Below, in pieces: positions 6,411 to 7,675 of a stretch of 7,675 nt of DNA (its first letter is position 1; every line of letters starts with the position of its first letter). The stretch is from NCBI GenBank assembly GCA_003555415.1, contig PWHX01000044.1, positions 1 through 7,675 on the forward strand, written 5' to 3'. The stretch comes from Syntrophomonadaceae bacterium. GTDB taxonomy: Bacteria > Bacillota > Dethiobacteria > SKNC01. A model generated the notes under the pieces. The model worked only from the letters and a program-made list of their open reading frames with translations. It did not search any database and was not told where the DNA came from. Position numbers and translations under genes: made by a program.

Positions 6411-6499
6411 AGAATATTCTGAAAATTTAGAACTTTAGCAAAAATATTCCACCCTTATAAAACCATAAGTAACTTGATATATCTGAATATTATGAAAAT
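6411..6499 (+). repeat. GAATATT repeats: palindrome plus near-identical 15-mers
   Basis: AGAATATTCT (6411-6420) is a perfect 10 bp palindrome at the predicted transcription start. GAATATTCTGAAAAT (6412-6426) recurs as GAATATTATGAAAAT (6485-6499, 14 of 15 identical, 73 bp apart), and AATATTC, the reverse complement of GAATATT, lies at 6443-6449. CCATAAGTA is also repeated, at 6463-6471 and 6516-6524. The palindrome is in the right place for an operator. Confidence 0.45.
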
Positions 6500-6527
6500 A
6501 AGTTTATTCTCCCCTCCATAAGTATTT

Positions 6528-6570
6528 GGGGAAAGCCGTATAATTTGCGGCTGATCCCCCCATTTTTTTT
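6528..6570 (+). terminator. Intrinsic terminator ending the candidate RNA/leader
   Basis: GGGGA (6528-6532) pairs with TCCCC (6555-6559), and AGCCG (6534-6538) with CGGCT (6548-6552), separated by a small A/GA internal loop, with a 9-nt apical loop TATAATTTG. Eight T (6563-6570) follow. It is GC-rich against an AT-rich background and starts well over 150 bp past the preceding gene's own terminator, so it serves a separate transcript. Confidence 0.82.
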
Positions 6571-6637
6571 CATAATTTCTCTTTTCTCACAGTAGTATAA
6601 ACTGAGGGGCTGGAGAGTTAATAAATAAAAATAATTT

Positions 6638-6647
6638 GGGAGGTGAT
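6638..6647 (+). promoter_or_regulatory. Orphan near-perfect Shine-Dalgarno sequence
   Basis: GGGAGGTGAT contains GGAGGTGAT, a nine-base complement to the 3' end of 16S rRNA, stronger than any SD in front of the real genes here. No ATG, GTG or TTG lies at a usable distance. The codon at the ideal position (6650-6652, 6 nt after GGAGG) is ATA, followed by five sense codons and TAG (6668-6670). It may be a decayed gene start, a leader-peptide remnant or an mRNA-stabilising SD. Confidence 0.6.
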
Positions 6648-6746
6648 ACATACAGAGAAACAATTTTTAGCGAGATAAATTTAATTTGTATTAGGATTAA
6701 TTTGAACTTATTTTAAAAATTTTTATTGAAAAGAGGTGTTTACTAA

Positions 6747-7675
6747 ATGAGTGCAGGTGCAAAAGATAACCGCGGATGGATAGTTGTTTTTTCTGGAATG
6801 CTTGTTAACACATTCATTGGTATACTTTATTCCTGGAGTGTTTTTGCCGGTTACCTAAGAATGGATTACGGCTTTAGTGCAACAGAAGCCCAGATACCAT
6901 ACATGATTGCCTGCGGTGTGTTTGCTCTAATGATGATTCCAGGCGGTCGTGCCCAGGATAAACTAGGACCTACGGTTGTTATTACCGCCGGAGGTATTTG
7001 TACGGGTATAGGTTTTATTGGTTCCAGTTTTGTTATGACGATGACAGGTTTAGCGATTTTTTTCGGGGTCATTTTCGGAACGGCTATGGGCCTGGTGTAT
7101 ACATCAGCCACCCCAGCGGCTGTTAAGTGGTTTGGTCCGGAGAAGAGAGGATTGATTTCCGGGCTGGTAGTTGCAGGTTTCGGAGGAGCTTCAATTTATA
7201 CCGCTCCTTTAGCCGAGGCGCTGATTGTAAATTTTGGTGTAGAACAGGCATTTTTATATTTGGGAATCGGCTTTTGTATAGTTACTGTTATAGTAGCGCA
7301 GTTAATTAAAAACCCGCCTCCAGGCTATGTTCCCCCAACTACGGGAACTCCCCCGCCTGAAGCAAAAGCAGACGATAAGAAGGAAACCAGGAAGGTCAGG
7401 GCTGACTATAGGCCCAGCGAAATGGTTAAAACTCCCCAGTTTTTCGGATTATGGTTCATGTTCTGTTTTGCTTCCCTGGCCGGGCTTCTTATTATCGGTC
7501 ACCTTGCCAGTATTGCTATTGAGCAGGCTGGTTCACAACTAGGCTTTTTACTGGTTGCCATATTAGGTCTTTTTAATGCTGGTGGAAGGGTTGCAGCTGG
7601 AATTATATCTGACAAAATTGGAAGAATTAACACCATGCTTCTTGTTTTTGGTCTTCAGCTGGTTAACTTCCTTTG
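6747..7675 (+). CDS. OFA-family (oxalate/formate antiporter-like) MFS transporter, 3'-truncated by the window edge
   Basis: This is a membrane carrier of the major facilitator superfamily. The frame runs from ATG 6747 to the window end without a stop, giving 309 residues, about three quarters of the usual 400-440. An in-frame TAA at 6744-6746 and the SD AAGAGGTG (6731-6738, 8 nt before ATG) fix the start. Visible are TM1 with GILYSWSVF (25-33), the loop 2-3 motif GGRAQDKLG (66-74), six N-terminal helices up to about 187, the NPPPGYVPP linker (189-197) typical of OFA members, a charged cytoplasmic loop (about 203-225), then TM7, TM8 with Arg281 in NAGGR, and the second MFS loop motif GIISDKIGR (285-293). 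The OFA founder OxlT exchanges oxalate for formate, and many relatives carry other small carboxylates, so the substrate here is open. It is preceded by a terminator and possible leader, so it is a separate unit from the division genes. Confidence 0.88.
   Translation, partial: MSAGAKDNRGWIVVFSGMLVNTFIGILYSWSVFAGYLRMDYGFSATEAQIPYMIACGVFALMMIPGGRAQDKLGPTVVITAGGICTGIGFIGSSFVMTMTGLAIFFGVIFGTAMGLVYTSATPAAVKWFGPEKRGLISGLVVAGFGGASIYTAPLAEALIVNFGVEQAFLYLGIGFCIVTVIVAQLIKNPPPGYVPPTTGTPPPEAKADDKKETRKVRADYRPSEMVKTPQFFGLWFMFCFASLAGLLIIGHLASIAIEQAGSQLGFLLVAILGLFNAGGRVAAGIISDKIGRINTMLLVFGLQLVNFL

Larger units (their letters stand above)
6409..6570 (+). ncRNA. Candidate small RNA or attenuated leader, about 160 nt
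   Basis: A promoter-like element (-10 at 6397-6402) and an intrinsic terminator (6528-6570) bracket about 160 bp with no start codon followed by a useful frame, which is the signature of a small RNA or of a leader that terminates before the transporter gene. Possible local structures are CTTAT (6454-6458) with ATAAG (6465-6469), and a pairing of 6510-6518 with 6527-6532 that would use the terminator's 5' arm (TCCCC/GGGGA or CTCCA/TGGGG). I compared it by eye with T-box, glycine, fluoride, c-di-GMP, guanidine, THF and 6S RNA signatures and recognise none. Whether it regulates the transporter or acts in trans cannot be told from sequence. Confidence 0.4.
6329..6746 (+). other. 418 bp intergenic region: terminator, promoter, candidate RNA, orphan SD
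   Basis: This very AT-rich spacer holds, in order, the end of the minJ-like terminator, a promoter (6374-6402), a repeat-rich stretch ending in a second terminator (6528-6570), a weak dyad CAGT/ACTG (6590-6593 and 6601-6604), an orphan SD (6638-6647), the 8-mer TTAATTTG twice 16 bp apart (6681-6688 and 6697-6704), and the palindrome AAAAATTTTT (6715-6724). A weak promoter-like pair, TTGTAT (6686-6691) and TATTTT (6709-6714) at 17 bp, could serve the transporter directly. I see no reading frame of convincing length or coding character on either strand. Confidence 0.7.

Noticed and set aside
6539..6544. TATAAT as a second promoter -10
   Set aside because: It is the apical loop of the terminator hairpin and has no -35-like sequence at a usable distance.
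6528..6548. Sigma-54 promoter from the GGGG and TTGC elements
   Set aside because: The GG-to-GC distance is 15 bp instead of the 10 bp required.
6409..6570. A known riboswitch or 6S RNA
   Set aside because: The core sequences of T-box, glycine, fluoride, c-di-GMP, guanidine and THF classes are not visible, and the ends do not pair into the long rod of 6S RNA. It is kept only as an unassigned RNA candidate.
7127..7542. Two small plus-strand frames (7127-7309 and 7327-7542)
   Set aside because: They lie out of frame inside the MFS transporter, which reads without interruption from 6747 to the end with clear MFS motifs.

Overview
The window looks like chromosomal DNA from a low-to-moderate GC member of the Bacillota, most likely a Clostridia lineage. 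The evidence is the purine-rich Shine-Dalgarno (SD) sites, hairpin terminators ending in T runs, an ftsE-ftsX-hydrolase-ctp-minJ-like gene order recalling the ftsEX/ctpB/minJ locus of Bacillus subtilis, and protein sequences of clostridial style. The genus cannot be fixed from sequence alone. All six genes are on the + strand. I see no tRNA, rRNA, CRISPR, insertion sequence or phage gene.

Layout. Positions 2-451 are the 3' end of a transketolase gene (C-terminal domain), closed by a terminator. Positions 452-612 are an AT-rich spacer with a direct repeat and a 7+7 inverted repeat. Then comes a compact run ftsE (613-1314), ftsX (1304-2197, overlapping by 11 bp) and a secreted coiled-coil M23/LytM peptidoglycan hydrolase (2217-3422, TTG start), followed by a probable terminator. 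A second unit follows, with its own extended -10 promoter: an S41/PDZ C-terminal processing peptidase (3555-5009) and a polytopic PDZ membrane protein of the MinJ type (5036-6328), ended by a strong terminator whose loop contains the stop codon. After a 418 bp intergenic region comes the 5' part of an OFA-family (oxalate/formate antiporter-like) MFS transporter (6747 to the window end, no stop reached).

How the genes fit together. FtsEX is an ABC-type switch at the cytoplasmic membrane that controls cell-wall hydrolases through their extracellular coiled coils. The hydrolase encoded just downstream is the obvious partner. Unlike the E. coli activator EnvC it keeps every LytM zinc and catalytic residue, so it is probably the cutting enzyme itself. 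The CtpB-like protease and the MinJ-like protein are envelope and division-site factors that both carry PDZ domains. The first five genes therefore form, apart from transketolase, an envelope remodelling and division locus. The transporter is a separate transcription unit.

The least explained DNA is 6329-6746. A promoter is followed by about 160 bp ending in an intrinsic terminator (a small RNA or a leader/attenuator), and then by a near-perfect SD sequence with no recognisable reading frame, all upstream of the transporter. I found no clearly new protein system. The intergenic RNA candidate is the most worthwhile lead.
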